From assembly GCA_041390825.1 (NCBI GenBank), contig JAWKPF010000023.1, positions 4,826 through 68,825 of the forward strand: 64,000 bases of DNA. The letters run 5' to 3'. Below are positions 9,177 through 18,777 of this stretch, one piece after another; the stretch's first letter is position 1, and each line of letters begins with the position of its first letter. Position numbers and translations under genes: made by a program. The notes beneath the pieces were generated by a model. It searched no databases. It was not told the DNA's origin and saw only the letters and a list, made by a program, of their open reading frames with translations. The DNA is from Thermomicrobiales bacterium (lineage in GTDB: Bacteria; Chloroflexota; Chloroflexia; Thermomicrobiales; UBA6265).

Positions 9177-9885
9177 GCAACCAACCTACGACTGCCCGAT
9201 TTGCCAGGATGCGGGTTGGGTGCGATTCGACGTCGATCCCGGGCATCCCAATTTTGGCAAGCTGATGCCCTGCATCTGCACGGCTGAACGGCAGCAGGCG
9301 AAGTTGTCGCGCGAACTGAGCAACCTTTCGAATCTCGAGTCGCTGCGGCACTTGACCTTTGAAAGCTTCGACGCCTCGATGCGCGGTACGGAACAAGCCT
9401 TTCGCATCGCACGGGAGTACGCACGCGCCACCGATGGCTGGCTGGTCCTGCACGGCGCGGTTGGGGTGGGGAAAACGCACCTGGCGGCAGCCGTAGCGAA
9501 CGCCTACTCCAGCCGGCATGTCCAGGCCGCGGTCTACTTTCGCGTCGTGCCCGATCTGCTGGATCAACTTCGCGCCACCTTCGATCCTGAGACCGGGGTT
9601 GCCTACGACGAGCGATTCCAGCAGATCAGAAATGCGAACCTCCTGGTGCTCGACGACCTCGGCACCGAGAACACCACCGCGTGGGCGAGCGAAAAGCTCT
9701 TCCAGCTGCTCAATCACCGCTATAACGAGCAACTGCCGACGGTGATCACCTCGAACGCCAAGCTCGATCGTATCGAAGATCGCATCGTTTCACGCATGCT
9801 CGATTCGCGGCTCTCACGCTACGTTTTTCTGGACGCCGAGGATTATCGTTTGCGTGATTTCTCGCGATCGAGCGGGATGCGGTAA
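9100..9885 (+). CDS. DnaC/DnaI-like helicase-loader ATPase
   Basis: A 261-aa AAA+ ATPase. The start at 9100 follows AAGGAA with good spacing; an earlier in-frame ATG at 9076 is possible. Cysteines at 32, 35, 58 and 60 (CPIC and CIC) form an N-terminal zinc site as in DnaI. Walker A GAVGVGKT is at 119-126, Walker B LLVLDDLG at 181-188, and a sensor-1-type TSN follows near residue 216. Its position directly after dnaB and a DnaD-domain gene supports a role in loading the replicative helicase rather than in transposition (IstB is the closest alternative). Confidence 0.88.
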   Translation: MRRIGDLLPNLSIPVDIGNDGVLRPEQPTYDCPICQDAGWVRFDVDPGHPNFGKLMPCICTAERQQAKLSRELSNLSNLESLRHLTFESFDASMRGTEQAFRIAREYARATDGWLVLHGAVGVGKTHLAAAVANAYSSRHVQAAVYFRVVPDLLDQLRATFDPETGVAYDERFQQIRNANLLVLDDLGTENTTAWASEKLFQLLNHRYNEQLPTVITSNAKLDRIEDRIVSRMLDSRLSRYVFLDAEDYRLRDFSRSSGMR

Positions 9886-9994
9886 ACCCGGTTTGAAGTT
9901 GGCGTTCTGTCAACCCGCTTTGAGTCGTCAGAAGCCCATACGATGCTAAGATACCGATGGAATCTCGATACATCGGGTATGAGGCGTTTTCTAC

Positions 9995-10915
9995 ATGCCA
10001 GAGATCAGGTGGCTCCTCTCCGAACTCTGGAGCCTCCGCTCACTATTTGACGTTTTTGTCGTTTCGCTGCTCATTTTCTGGTTGCTCGGTGTTGCTCAGG
10101 GAACACGCGCAACGTCTCTGATCCGCGGTGCGATCATCTTCCTGGCGTTGGTGTACATCCTCGCCACTGTTTTCGACCTCGAAACCCTCAATTGGATCCT
10201 CGCTCGCACCTGGCCGGCACTCCTGATCGCCATTCCCGTCATCTTCCAACCGGAACTTCGGCGGGCGCTGGAACAGTTGGGTCATACCGGATCCCGTCTG
10301 CGAGAGAGCTTCCCCGCCAATGTCGATATCGGCACTGAGCAAGCCATCGATGAGATCGTGCGCGCAGCTGGTCAACTGGCTCGACAGCGGTATGGGGCGT
10401 TGATCATCATCGAACGCGAAACGGGCCTGCAGGACTACGCGGAATCCGGTGTCCCCATCGACGCCAAGCTCACCCGCCAACTCCTGATCAACATCTTCTA
10501 TCCCAACTCCCCGCTGCACGATGGATCGGTGCTGACCCGCGGTGATCGCATTGTTGCCGCAAGCGTGGTCCTTCCGCTGACGGACAATATCTCCGCATCG
10601 AGCCAATTGGGCACACGGCATCGCGCGGCAATCGGCGTCACCGAGGACTCCGATGCGCTCGCGGTTGTGGTCTCGGAAGAGACTGGCCAGATTGCCGTTG
10701 CGCACAGTGGACGGCTGATCAGAGGACTCGATCAGGACCGTCTCAGGCGCGTTCTGCGCACCCTCATGCGCCTGGATCGCGAAGAACCAACCAGCGGGAC
10801 AACCACGAGCCGCTTCCATCTTCCCAGCGCTGACCGCATGCGCGCGCGCCGATCCAGCTCCGCCAGTGGCCGCTCGAACGAACCTGCCACCAAGACGATC
10901 CAGAGCGGCGACTGA
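9995..10915 (+). CDS. cdaA: Diadenylate cyclase CdaA
   Basis: A 306-aa membrane enzyme making c-di-AMP from two ATP. Three hydrophobic segments (about 16-33, 43-60, 66-84) precede the DAC domain (about 105-260). The catalytic DGA motif appears as DGS at residues 176-178 (SPLHDGSVL) and the RHR motif is intact at 208-210 (LGTRHRAAIG). The tail from about 262 is Ser/Arg-rich and longer than usual. An extended -10-like TGCTAAGAT lies at 9944-9952. The stop overlaps the ATG of cdaR by one base, the standard cdaA-cdaR pairing; glmM, the usual third gene, is absent. Confidence 0.95.
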   Translation: MPEIRWLLSELWSLRSLFDVFVVSLLIFWLLGVAQGTRATSLIRGAIIFLALVYILATVFDLETLNWILARTWPALLIAIPVIFQPELRRALEQLGHTGSRLRESFPANVDIGTEQAIDEIVRAAGQLARQRYGALIIIERETGLQDYAESGVPIDAKLTRQLLINIFYPNSPLHDGSVLTRGDRIVAASVVLPLTDNISASSQLGTRHRAAIGVTEDSDALAVVVSEETGQIAVAHSGRLIRGLDQDRLRRVLRTLMRLDREEPTSGTTTSRFHLPSADRMRARRSSSASGRSNEPATKTIQSGD

Positions 10916-12189
10916 TGTACATCGAGCGCATCCGTGCATATCTCACCCGAGAAGTGGCGCTTCGCTTCCTTGCGTCGCTGGCATTGGCATTGATCCTGTG
11001 GGCGCTCGTGACGCTCCGTGAGGATCCGGAAACGAGCCGGGCCTTTGCCGACGTGCCTGTCGAATCGGTAGCGCTCGATGACTCACTGGTGTTGCTCGAC
11101 GAGATCGATCCGGTGCGCGTCGAACTCTCCGGACCAGAGTCGGATATCAACCCCATCGACGCGAACGCCGTCGTTGCCACGATCGATTTTTCCGGAGTGA
11201 ATGAACCGGGAACGTATCAGCTTCCGATCGAACTCGATCCGCCGGACGGCGTTTGGCGGTCTTCGGTCTCTCCAGCCACGGCAACCGTGCAGGTAGAGCG
11301 ATCCGCGACCGAAGAGCTCGCGCTCGTTCCAACGGTGCTCGATCTGGATGCGAACAGTCTTCGCTCCGTGACCGTCGTGCCCGATCAGGAGACCGTGCTC
11401 GTCACCGGCCCGAGCTCATTGGTCGAATCGGTTGCCGAGGTCGTGCTCCCGGTCGAAGTATCCGGTGGGACCCAGACGTTCCAGGATATCTATATCCCGG
11501 AAGCACGCGATGCCGAAGGCAATCTCGTAGAGGGCGTGACGATCGCGCCGACCGCAGTCGAAGCAACCGTACGGGTTTCGGCGCGCGGCAAGAGCGTGGC
11601 GGTGCTGGCGTCGATCACAGGAACGCCAGCGACCGGGTATGAGGTTGGAGATCGTACGATCAATCCACAGTTTGTCATCGTCGATGGCAACGAAGCAATC
11701 CTCGATTCGCTGGTTGCGTTGACGACCGACCCCATCGATGTCACCGGCGCCGACGCAAGCTTCAATCAGACGGTCGGCATTGCCGATCTGCCGGAGGGCT
11801 TGCAAATACTCCAGCCGTCGAGCGGCCAGGTGGAGGTGCTGGTGCAGATCACGCAACGAGGCGTACGCCAGTCGCTTCCGTCCCAGCAGGTCACCATCGT
11901 TGGCGTCGAGCCCGGACTCGTCGCATCGGTCAATCCGGACGAAGTGACGATCGAAGTGGTTGCCCCGCAGGCGACGCTGGCTGAGCTCGATTCGTCCACG
12001 CTGCAGGTGGTGGTCGATGCGACCAGTCTCGCCGCCGGTACATACACTGTCCAGCCACTGGCAATTCTCCCGGCTGGCGTCCAGTGGGTGACCACCTTCC
12101 CGTCAGAAGTCACGCTCACGATCACGGAACTGCCCACGACTTCAGCGTCCGGCTCTCCTCCCGTGGGAACAATAGAAAGCGCCCCCTGA
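10915..12189 (+). CDS. cdaR: CdaR, YbbR-domain regulator of CdaA
   Basis: A 424-aa protein with one N-terminal transmembrane helix (about 18-36, FLASLALALILWALVTL) and an extracytoplasmic region of about four YbbR repeats (roughly 45-130, 135-215, 220-300, 305-395). These show the repeating V-x-G-x-x-x-x-x-x-V spacing. The last 25 residues are Ser/Thr/Pro-rich. YbbR proteins bind CdaA and modulate its activity. Its one-base overlap with cdaA indicates translational coupling. Confidence 0.92.
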   Translation: MYIERIRAYLTREVALRFLASLALALILWALVTLREDPETSRAFADVPVESVALDDSLVLLDEIDPVRVELSGPESDINPIDANAVVATIDFSGVNEPGTYQLPIELDPPDGVWRSSVSPATATVQVERSATEELALVPTVLDLDANSLRSVTVVPDQETVLVTGPSSLVESVAEVVLPVEVSGGTQTFQDIYIPEARDAEGNLVEGVTIAPTAVEATVRVSARGKSVAVLASITGTPATGYEVGDRTINPQFVIVDGNEAILDSLVALTTDPIDVTGADASFNQTVGIADLPEGLQILQPSSGQVEVLVQITQRGVRQSLPSQQVTIVGVEPGLVASVNPDEVTIEVVAPQATLAELDSSTLQVVVDATSLAAGTYTVQPLAILPAGVQWVTTFPSEVTLTITELPTTSASGSPPVGTIESAP

Positions 12190-12202
12190 TCTGGGAGCGC
12201 TT
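12177..12202. terminator. Hairpin between convergent cdaR and ANTAR gene
   Basis: AAGCGCCCC pairs with GGGAGCGCTT with a single bulged base, overlapping the cdaR stop. On the minus strand the stem is followed by TTTCTATT, so it may serve both converging genes. Confidence 0.4.
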
Positions 12203-12300
12203 CTCGAACCAGCTCATTTGTCGTGCGACGTATCGAGGCACAGTTCGCTCGGCCCGGCACAGAAACCGTGTCCGGCCGCGGGAATCAGCATCGATCGGAG

Positions 12301-12939
12301 CTACAGACCGTCGGTCGTGTCTCCAACCGGCGCGGCCGAAATATCCATCTCGTAAGTCAACAGGATCGCTTCGGCCACTTCCTTCATCGACTTTCGCGAG
12401 TCCATGCTGGTCTTGCGGATGCGGCGAAATGCGTCAGCCTCGGGGAGACCGTGGACTTCCATGAGCACGCCCTTCGCCCGCTCGACAACCTTGCGGGTTT
12501 CCAGCGCGTCCCGCAGATCGCCCACTTCCTTGCGAAGCGCGGTGAACTCGGCGAAGCGCGTGAGAGACAGCTCGATGACTGGCAGGAGCTCAGCCTCCCG
12601 GAACGGTTTCACCACATATCCAACCACTCCCGCGTCGCGCGCGCGTTCCACGAGCGCCTGGTCGGAATAAGCTGTCAGCAGCACCACCGGCGCAATCTGC
12701 TCGCGCGTCAGAATCTCCGCTGCGGAGATTCCGTCGACCTCGGGCATCTTGATGTCCATGATGACCAGATCGGGCTTGAGTTTGCGGCTCAGCTCGATTG
12801 CGGCGCCACCATCGCCGACTTCCGCCAGCACGTCGTACCCGAGGTGGGTGAGCATTTCTTTCAGATCGAGCCGAATGAGCGACTCATCGTCGGCAATCAG
12901 AATTCGGCATGTCGAACGTTGTGCATTGGTCGGTCGCAT
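12301..12939 (-). CDS. ANTAR-domain response regulator (PdtaR-like)
   Basis: A 212-aa two-domain protein. The receiver domain (about 12-125) has acidic DDE near residues 17-19, the phosphoacceptor Asp in VIMDIKMPEVDG (about residue 60), Thr in LLTAY and Lys in VVKPF. A helical linker leads to an ANTAR RNA-binding domain (about 140-200; ALETRKVVERAKGVLM, then AFRRIRKTSMD). ANTAR regulators bind paired hairpins and prevent transcription termination. No partner sensor kinase is adjacent. The terminator-like hairpins in the rplJ and tuf leaders nearby are possible but unproven targets. Confidence 0.93.
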   Translation of the reverse strand: MRPTNAQRSTCRILIADDESLIRLDLKEMLTHLGYDVLAEVGDGGAAIELSRKLKPDLVIMDIKMPEVDGISAAEILTREQIAPVVLLTAYSDQALVERARDAGVVGYVVKPFREAELLPVIELSLTRFAEFTALRKEVGDLRDALETRKVVERAKGVLMEVHGLPEADAFRRIRKTSMDSRKSMKEVAEAILLTYEMDISAAPVGDTTDGL

Positions 12940-13037
12940 CGATCCACCGATGTACGCGAGCTCTCCGGCAGCGTGGTGCTTCCCACGGGAAGACAGAGAG
13001 GATCAAGAAAAACGGGTTCGCCGCAACAGCGAGACGG

Positions 13038-13111
13038 TCGGGGTGAGAGGATTCGAACCTCCGACCACTGGTACCCCATACCAGTGCGCTACCGGACTGC
13101 GCCACACCCCG
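13038..13111 (-). tRNA. tRNA-Pro(GGG)
   Basis: A cloverleaf on the minus strand: acceptor CGGGGTG with CACCCCG, anticodon stem CTGGT/ACCAG around loop ATGGGGT (anticodon GGG), T loop TTCGAAT, discriminator A. CCA is not encoded. It lies downstream of rplL, in the same direction as the ribosomal cluster but after its terminator. Confidence 0.95.
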
Positions 13112-13296
13112 TGACACATAAGTATACCGCCCTTGGCCCGATTCACCTACCGGACCTGGACAGTTCGCGGGCCATCCTGTATTGAGTCAGGTTGCCCGTA
13201 ATCGAGCGCGCGTGCAGACCAACTCGAAAACCCACCGGGGCGTTCGCAGTTCGCGCTTCGCCCCGAACGTGCAAGCAACGGTCCGCGGACTACCAA

Positions 13297-13330
13297 CGAA
13301 ACGAGGGTGGCCGGTCATGACCACCCTCGC
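13297..13330 (-). terminator. Terminator of the rplK-rplA-rplJ-rplL cluster
   Basis: On the minus strand CGAGGGTGG pairs with CCACCCTCG (9 bp, 10-base loop) and is followed by TTTCGTT. It sits 20 bases after the rplL stop. Confidence 0.75.
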
Positions 13331-13350
13331 TCTCACAGGTTCTGGCTGCG

Positions 13351-13734
13351 TTACTTGACGTCGGCCTTGGCGCCGGCTTCTTCCAGCTTCGCCTTGGCAG
13401 CGGTCGCCTCGTCCTTGGAGACGCCTTCCTTGACGGCCTTCGGAGCGGCCTCGACCAGGTCCTTGGCTTCCTTCAGGCCCAGGCTGGTGAGCTCGCGCAC
13501 GACCTTGATCACCTGGATCTTGTTCGCGCCGACATCGGTCAGAACGACATCGAACTCGGTCTGCTCTTCGGCCGGACCAGCCTCGGCCGCGCCACCACCA
13601 GCGGCGACTGCGCCGCCGACTGCGACCGGCGCCGCGGCAGAAACGCCCCAGCGCTCTTCGAGCTCCTTGACAAGCTCATTGATCTCGAGGACGGTCATCT
13701 TCTCGAGCTGCTCGATCAGGGCAGCGTTGCTCAT
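13351..13734 (-). CDS. rplL: 50S ribosomal protein bL12
   Basis: A 127-aa stalk protein. The N-terminal dimerisation helix pair (about 1-35), an Ala/Gly-rich hinge (about 36-55) and the C-terminal factor-binding domain ending in KDLVEAAPKAVKEGVSKDEA and EEAGAKADVK match the family exactly. AAAGGA lies upstream of the ATG. It is the last gene of the cluster; rpoB, which usually follows, is not here. Confidence 0.98.
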   Translation of the reverse strand: MSNAALIEQLEKMTVLEINELVKELEERWGVSAAAPVAVGGAVAAGGGAAEAGPAEEQTEFDVVLTDVGANKIQVIKVVRELTSLGLKEAKDLVEAAPKAVKEGVSKDEATAAKAKLEEAGAKADVK

Positions 13735-13802
13735 TGTTGTTTCCTTTCATGGGCCGACTCACGCGACCCCGGCAAAAACGTTCCTACGGACGAATGGTCG
13801 AG

Positions 13803-14339
13803 TTAGTCGGCCGCCATGGCCGTGCCGCCGAGCTGATCGGCGCGCGCCTGAAGCAGATATGCGATGGAGCGGCTCGGGCCACTGAGGACACCGACCGTGC
13901 GCGCCATTGGCGACTGCAGGAGCCCCAGGAGCTTGCCCTGGAGAACTTCCTTCGAGGGCAGCGTCGAGATTGCTTCGACTTGCTCCGCGGTGATGAAGTT
14001 CTTGTCGAGCACACCACCACGAATGGTGAGAATGCGCGACGTTCGCGCGAAGTCCGAGAGCGACTTGGTAAAGCCGACGATATCGTCGTTGGCAAGACCC
14101 AGCGCCAGCGGTCCTTCCAGGTACGAATCGAGTCCCGAAATCCCCGCGTTCTCGGCTGCGATGCGAGTCAGGGTGTTCTTCGCGACCCGAAACTCGCCGC
14201 CACTCTTGCGCAGGCTGGTTCGCAGATCCTGCAGATCAGCGACGCGCAAACCGCGATAGTCGGTGAGCACGATCAGCTTCGCATTGGAGAGCTGCTCGGA
14301 GAGCTCATCGATCGTTTGTGCTTTGGCTGAAGTTGGCAT
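13803..14339 (-). CDS. rplJ: 50S ribosomal protein uL10
   Basis: A 178-aa stalk base protein binding 23S rRNA and bL12 dimers. It shows the typical LIVLTDYRGLRVADLQDLR opening (about 24-42) and LARTSRILTIRGGVLD-like central part. A strong AAAGGAGG precedes the ATG. The leader upstream carries a terminator-like hairpin, consistent with uL10 autoregulation. Confidence 0.97.
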   Translation of the reverse strand: MPTSAKAQTIDELSEQLSNAKLIVLTDYRGLRVADLQDLRTSLRKSGGEFRVAKNTLTRIAAENAGISGLDSYLEGPLALGLANDDIVGFTKSLSDFARTSRILTIRGGVLDKNFITAEQVEAISTLPSKEVLQGKLLGLLQSPMARTVGVLSGPSRSIAYLLQARADQLGGTAMAAD

Positions 14340-14379
14340 TGCGTTAACCTCCTTTCTGTTCCCAACTCAGAATCAATTC

Positions 14380-14420
14380 GTCAAAGAAAAACGCCCTGGA
14401 ACCCGAAGTCCCAGGGCGCG
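14380..14420 (-). terminator. Attenuator-like hairpin in the rplJ leader
   Basis: On the minus strand CGCCCTGG (complement of 14410-14418) pairs with CCAGGGCG (complement of 14392-14399) and TTTTTCTTT follows at once. It lies in the 206-base gap between rplA and rplJ, about 40 bases before the rplJ ribosome-binding site. Known: L10 leaders in Firmicutes contain a uL10(bL12)4 binding site coupled to such a terminator. The uL10-binding fold itself was not modelled here. Confidence 0.65.
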
Positions 14421-14545
14421 TCGCATCGAAAAATGCGGTCGAAGCCGTCGATTGGGACCTCGGCCGGAAATTGAGCCCGAAGGCGCCGGCTGTCTCAGGT
14501 CTCTTGAATTGTTCGTTCTACGCTCGCGTTCTCAGCTGACGCTGA

Positions 14546-15271
14546 CTAGCGAGCAGAGCCTTCGGCTTCGGCAAGCGTCTTGCCGATGTCCAGTCGAATG
14601 CCGGGGCCCATCGTACTCGCAAGGGCCAGCGACTTCAAGTACACGCCCTTGACTCCCGATGGCTTGGCCCGGTTGAGCGCGTCAACGAACGCCAGCAGGT
14701 TTTCCTTGAGTTCGTCGTCCGTGAACCGCTTCTTGCCGATGACGGTATGCACGATACCCAGCCGGTCATTGCGGAACTCGACACGCCCCCCCTTCAGGTC
14801 CTTGATCACATCCGGGAGGTCTTCCGGCGCGCGCACGACCGTGCCAGAGCGCGGGTTCGGCATGAGGCCGCGGCGTCCGAGCACGCGACCGAGCGTGCCG
14901 ACCTTGCCCATCATGTCAGCCGTTGCGATGGCGGCGTCGAAATCGACCCAGCCATCGTTGATCCTGGCGACCAACTCATCGCCACCAACGAAGTCGGCGC
15001 CCGCTTCCTCGGCAATGCGCGCGGCTTCACCTTGAGCGAAGACGAGCACGCGCACCGTGCTTCCCGTGCCGTGCGGCAAGGTTACCGTGGTGCGCACGGC
15101 CTGGTCGGCCTGACGCGGATCGATACCCAGTCGGGCATGCATCTCGACGGTTTCGTCGAACTTCGCGAATGAGGCTTCGCGCATCAGCGCGATTGCTTCT
15201 TCGGGGGAATAGAGCGTCTCGCGGTTGATTTTCGCGCGGGCCGCAACCGCGTTCTTGCCGCTCTTCGGCAT
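14546..15271 (-). CDS. rplA: 50S ribosomal protein uL1
   Basis: A 241-aa L1-stalk protein. Family blocks are visible: FDETVEMHARLGIDPRQADQ (about 38-57), TVTLPHGTG, MGKVGTLGRVLGRRGLMPNP and the C-terminal ASTMGPGIRLD. GGAGGT precedes the ATG. It follows rplK in the usual order, with the rplJ leader beyond it. Confidence 0.98.
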   Translation of the reverse strand: MPKSGKNAVAARAKINRETLYSPEEAIALMREASFAKFDETVEMHARLGIDPRQADQAVRTTVTLPHGTGSTVRVLVFAQGEAARIAEEAGADFVGGDELVARINDGWVDFDAAIATADMMGKVGTLGRVLGRRGLMPNPRSGTVVRAPEDLPDVIKDLKGGRVEFRNDRLGIVHTVIGKKRFTDDELKENLLAFVDALNRAKPSGVKGVYLKSLALASTMGPGIRLDIGKTLAEAEGSAR

Positions 15272-15343
15272 AGGTACTACCTCCGTGGTCCGAACGATCC
15301 CCGTCCGCGGGAATCTCCCACTGGTGAAAAACGAAAAACCTGG

Positions 15344-15769
15344 TTAGGCGACGACCTCGATACCCATCGAGTGCGCGGTGCCCTCGATCTGCCGCATGGC
15401 GCCTTCGATATCGATGGCGTTGAGATCCTTCATCTTCGTCTCGGCGATCTCACGGACCTGATCCTGCGTGACCTTGCCGACCTTGCGTCCCGGTGCGTTC
15501 GCGGAACCCTTTTCGATGCCGGCAGCACGGCGCAGCAGGTCGGATGCCGGCGGCGTCTTGGTAACGAACGTGAAGGAACGGTCCTCATAAACGGTGATCA
15601 GCACCGGAACGGTCTGACCAGCCATGTTGGCGGTGCGCTCGTTGTACTCCTTGACGAAGTTCATGATCGCGACACCGTGCTGGCCCAAGGCAGGACCAAC
15701 CGGCGGGGCCGGCGTCGCCTTGCCCGCTGGAATCTGAAGTTTCACATATGCACGAATACGCTTTGCCAA
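15344..15769 (-). CDS. rplK: 50S ribosomal protein uL11
   Basis: A 141-aa GTPase-centre protein. KLQIPAGKATPAPPVGPALG (residues 8-27) and the C-terminal block AMRQIEGTAHSMGIEVV are characteristic, and the length is exactly typical. It lies 33 bases after nusG. Confidence 0.98.
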   Translation of the reverse strand: MAKRIRAYVKLQIPAGKATPAPPVGPALGQHGVAIMNFVKEYNERTANMAGQTVPVLITVYEDRSFTFVTKTPPASDLLRRAAGIEKGSANAPGRKVGKVTQDQVREIAETKMKDLNAIDIEGAMRQIEGTAHSMGIEVVA

Positions 15770-15802
15770 AAATGCACCCTCCCGGCGGGTCGAACGCCGG
15801 CG

Positions 15803-16420
15803 CTAGGACTCTCGCTCCGCCTGCAAAAAGTCGAGTTCGACCGGTGTTTCACGGCCGAAGAACGATACAAGGACTCGAATCTTGCCTTTTTCCTGATTGA
15901 TCTCGTCGATCTCGCCACGGAAATCGGCGAACGGACCATCGACGATGCGCACGGTGTCACCAAGCTGGAACGCGATCTTGACCTTCGGCGCCTCCGCCGT
16001 CATGCCGGTCATGATCGCCTGCACCTCCCGCTCTCCAAGTGGCACCGGCTTGTTGTTGATGCTCACGAAACCGGTCACGCCCGGCGTGTTCCGCAGCGCG
16101 TACCAGGTCTCGTCATCCAGCTCCATGCGAACCAGCACGTAGCCAGGAAAGACCTTGCGCTGCACGGTGTGACGTTGACCGCTGCGGATCTCGATCTCTT
16201 CCTGAGTCGGAACCACGATCTCATAGACGCGCTCGCCGAGATCGAGCGATTCGACCCGGCTCTCGATCGACTTCTTGACCTTGTTCTCATATCCGGAATA
16301 GGTATGCAGAACGTACCAGGCGCCTTCCAGAGGCTCCTGCCCCTGGGCGCTCTCGGCGGCGCGCCGCTGGGCAAGCCGTTCCTTGATCGATTTTCGTCCA
16401 GACGTAGCTGTGTCAGTCAT
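15803..16420 (-). CDS. nusG: Transcription elongation/termination factor NusG
   Basis: A 205-aa factor binding RNA polymerase and coupling transcription to Rho or ribosomes. The NGN domain begins WYVLHTYSGYENKVKKSIES (about 33-52), and the KOW domain carries GDTVRIVDGPFADFRGEIDE (about 150-170). An N-terminal extension of about 30 Arg/Glu/Ala-rich residues precedes the domain. It lies between secE and rplK as in most bacteria. Confidence 0.97.
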   Translation of the reverse strand: MTDTATSGRKSIKERLAQRRAAESAQGQEPLEGAWYVLHTYSGYENKVKKSIESRVESLDLGERVYEIVVPTQEEIEIRSGQRHTVQRKVFPGYVLVRMELDDETWYALRNTPGVTGFVSINNKPVPLGEREVQAIMTGMTAEAPKVKIAFQLGDTVRIVDGPFADFRGEIDEINQEKGKIRVLVSFFGRETPVELDFLQAERES

Positions 16421-16441
16421 ACGAATCCAATCGGCGCGGAC

Positions 16442-16807
16442 CTACGTCAGCGCGTCGAAGACCCTGAGGAGCAGGTAGTCGATCCCGCCCAGCAGCAGTC
16501 CAAGCACGAAGGCCATCGCCAAGACGAGCGCGGTCAACCGGCGCACGGTATCGCCATCCGGCCAGGTGATCTTCTTGATCTCCGACCAGGTGTCGCGCAT
16601 GAGTTGCCGAATGCGCTCCATGCGAAGTGAAAGACCGCTTCGCGGCTTCGCCGGATCGACTTCCTTCGGTGGGGCCGGTTTCGGCGGTCGAGAGAGACTC
16701 TCCCCCGGACGCTGCTCCTCAGCCGCAACGCCCTCGGGCGCCACCTCTTTGGTCTTTGTCGCTGTACGGCGCGGCTTCGTGGCAGACCGGCGCTGAGCTG
16801 TGCTCAT
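16442..16807 (-). CDS. secE: Preprotein translocase subunit SecE
   Basis: A 121-aa inner-membrane protein. The final 60 residues are the conserved SecE part: an amphipathic segment with WSEIKKITWPDGDTVRRLT and one transmembrane helix (ALVLAMAFVLGLLLGGIDYL). The first 60 residues are a basic, Pro-rich cytosolic extension. The start at 16807 is preferred because a longer frame would enter the tRNA-Trp gene. It lies directly upstream of nusG. Confidence 0.93.
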   Translation of the reverse strand: MSTAQRRSATKPRRTATKTKEVAPEGVAAEEQRPGESLSRPPKPAPPKEVDPAKPRSGLSLRMERIRQLMRDTWSEIKKITWPDGDTVRRLTALVLAMAFVLGLLLGGIDYLLLRVFDALT

Positions 16808-16906
16808 CTCGACAATCCATTCAACTCTTCGACGAACGAGCAACGTCTTCGTGACATGAAAACGGGGCGGAACCCAACGGCGCCACCCCACCGATCGACG
16901 TTCTCG

Positions 16907-16982
<76 letters not shown>

Positions 16983-17013
16983 AAGCGCGCCCGATGGCGC
17001 TACGCGGCGGCGA

Positions 17014-17184
17014 CTAACGGGTTTCCCGGTGCAACTGGTGCGATTTGCAGCGCACGCAGAACTTCTTCAGTTCCAGCCGACCCGGATCGTTTCGCCGGTT
17101 CTTCTCAGTCGTGTAGTTCCGTTCGCGGCACGTCGTGCACTCGAGCGTGATCGTATGCCGGTCGGCCTTCGACTTCTTTGCCAT
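17014..17184 (-). CDS. rpmG: 50S ribosomal protein bL33
   Basis: A 56-aa protein translated from the minus strand: it opens MAKKSKADRHTITLECTTC and ends KKFCVRCKSHQLHRETR. Two CxxC pairs (C16/C19 and C43/C46) make it the zinc-binding form of bL33. Its position between tuf and tRNA-Trp is the conserved one. Confidence 0.96.
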   Translation of the reverse strand: MAKKSKADRHTITLECTTCRERNYTTEKNRRNDPGRLELKKFCVRCKSHQLHRETR

Positions 17185-17290
17185 TGTACATCATCCTCTA
17201 GTTCGAACTTCGTCGATGGCGCAACCAAAGAGCCGCGCTCCAGCGCGGAAACCCGCAGCGGAACGCGACTCCTGAGTATAGCAGAGTCTG

Positions 17291-18490
<1,200 letters not shown>

Positions 18491-18546
18491 TTTTGTTTTC
18501 GACCTCCCTGGATCGACGGAACTCGCGCCTCGATGTGCGCTGACAT

Positions 18547-18574
18547 GGAAAAGGCTCCCTCGAACGGAGCCTTT
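18547..18574 (-). terminator. Terminator-like hairpin in the tuf leader
   Basis: On the minus strand AAAGGCTCC pairs with GGAGCCTTT (9 bp, 7-base loop) and TTTTCC follows. It lies about 60 bases before the tuf GTG. A TATACT -10-like element is seen on the same strand at 18679-18684 with only a weak -35, so the hairpin would fall inside the leader of that transcript and could act as an attenuator. Confidence 0.55.
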
Positions 18575-18777
18575 CAGCGATTTGCACGACTCCACGTCTG
18601 GATCAGATCCGTGCCCGAAAATTCGGGAGTGGATCGCTCCTGAGTCGCTCGCTTTGCGGCGCGACGCCACAACTCGAAAGTATACTCAACTTTTCCCAGA
18701 CGTTGCAGTATTGCTCCGTGCCCTGCGCATACCGGCGTACGCGGGAGACGCTCTCCTCCGTCGGCGACCAGGCAGCC

